This document shows, in pieces, positions 63,806-64,000 of a stretch of 64,000 nt of DNA. The notes under the pieces were generated by a model, which was not told the DNA's origin, did no database searches, and worked only from the letters and a program-made list of their open reading frames with translations. The stretch covers positions 6,820,001 to 6,884,000 of the forward strand of contig CAJFCV020000003.1 of the NCBI GenBank assembly GCA_904066235.2, read 5' to 3'. Each line of letters opens with the position of its first letter. Position 1 is the first letter of the stretch. Both the position numbers and the translations under genes were made by a program. This DNA comes from Bursaphelenchus xylophilus. Taxonomy: Eukaryota > Nematoda > Chromadorea > Rhabditida > Aphelenchoididae.

Positions 63806-64000
63806 ATGAAGACGGCAGTCTTCTTTATTCTCCTTATCCATGCCGTGTTGCCGGTTAAGATCATTCTGAATGGCCTGGCCCCACCTGAGATTGTCCATTC
63901 TCCGATCTCTACGAAACGTAAGCACCAATTCCATCATTACTAGGATCACGCTGGTTCTTATTTTTTAGCCAGATGCAAAGTGAGTGCTCCTCCTTTGGAT
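63806..64000 (+). CDS. Secreted protein, 5' end only, runs off the right edge
   Basis: Exon 1 63806-63917 and the start of exon 2 at 63969 (acceptor TTTTTTAG) are in phase. The product begins MKTAVFFILLIHAVLPVKII, a clear signal peptide, followed by APPEIVHSPIS and PRCKVSAPPLD. Too little is present to name a family. Confidence 0.6.

Overview
This is a piece of a nematode nuclear genome. Every recognisable gene is split by short introns, many of 36-55 nt, with GT(AAG)...TTT(C/T)AG borders. Several start codons sit directly behind a TTTCAG/TTTTAG acceptor, as expected for spliced-leader trans-splicing. The gene content is typically worm-like: a HID-1, a GLY-5-type GalNAc-transferase with alternative lectin exons, an LGL-1, a VANG-1, a lustrin-type cysteine-rich secreted protein and an astacin-EGF-CUB relative. 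I cannot name the species. Exon coordinates were read by eye and checked for continuous reading phase.

Layout. 1-846 (-): 5' part of asparagine synthetase. 2670-6442 (+): astacin-derived pseudoprotease with EGF and CUB domains; its 2-kb intron carries a Mutator-like foldback element with a nested MITE. 6743-8237: Tc1/mariner-type element with about 595-bp inverted arms. 8458-11423 (+): Lgl. 11637-14456 (-): a probable two-gene operon, an STMP1-like micropeptide followed by a long-chain acyl-CoA synthetase. 14457-17806: repeat-rich spacer. 17807-21483 (+): an ENPP6-like protein that has lost one zinc site, then a lustrin-type secreted protein. 21525-22151 (-): mitochondrial ribosomal protein bL17m. 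23065-25619 (+): HID-1. 26594-27419 (+): divergent Rab. 28494-30632 (+): ankyrin-DHHC palmitoyltransferase (HIP14 type). 31735-33441 (+): Van Gogh. 33812-36264 (-): two-finger C2H2 protein. 38686-40285 (+): SDR dehydrogenase. 40286-46622: long gene-poor spacer with repeats. 46623-49554 (+): biogenic amine GPCR. 49555-51365: foldback repeats and a MITE. 51366-53529 (-): L27-PDZ-SH3-GUK MAGUK. 54035-56290 (+): ABCE1. 57086-58338: transposon with perfect 27-bp ends. 59510-62889 (+): GLY-5-like transferase with three alternative exons. 63806-end (+): start of a secreted protein gene.

Functional connections. Most of these are unrelated housekeeping or developmental genes. Lgl, Van Gogh and the p55-type MAGUK are all cell-polarity scaffolds but are not adjacent. 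HID-1, the Rab, the HIP14-type palmitoyltransferase and the GPCR belong to membrane traffic or neuronal signalling. The only linkage that looks functional is the tight STMP1-like/ACSL pair.

Points that most deserve a second look: the ENPP6-like protein missing all three ligands of one zinc site, the astacin relative with an erased zinc motif inside a preserved EGF-CUB frame, the three-exon lectin cassette of the GLY-5-like gene (one exon with a GC donor), the unusual number of GC-AG introns, the operon-like STMP1/ACSL pair, and the nested inverted-repeat transposons.
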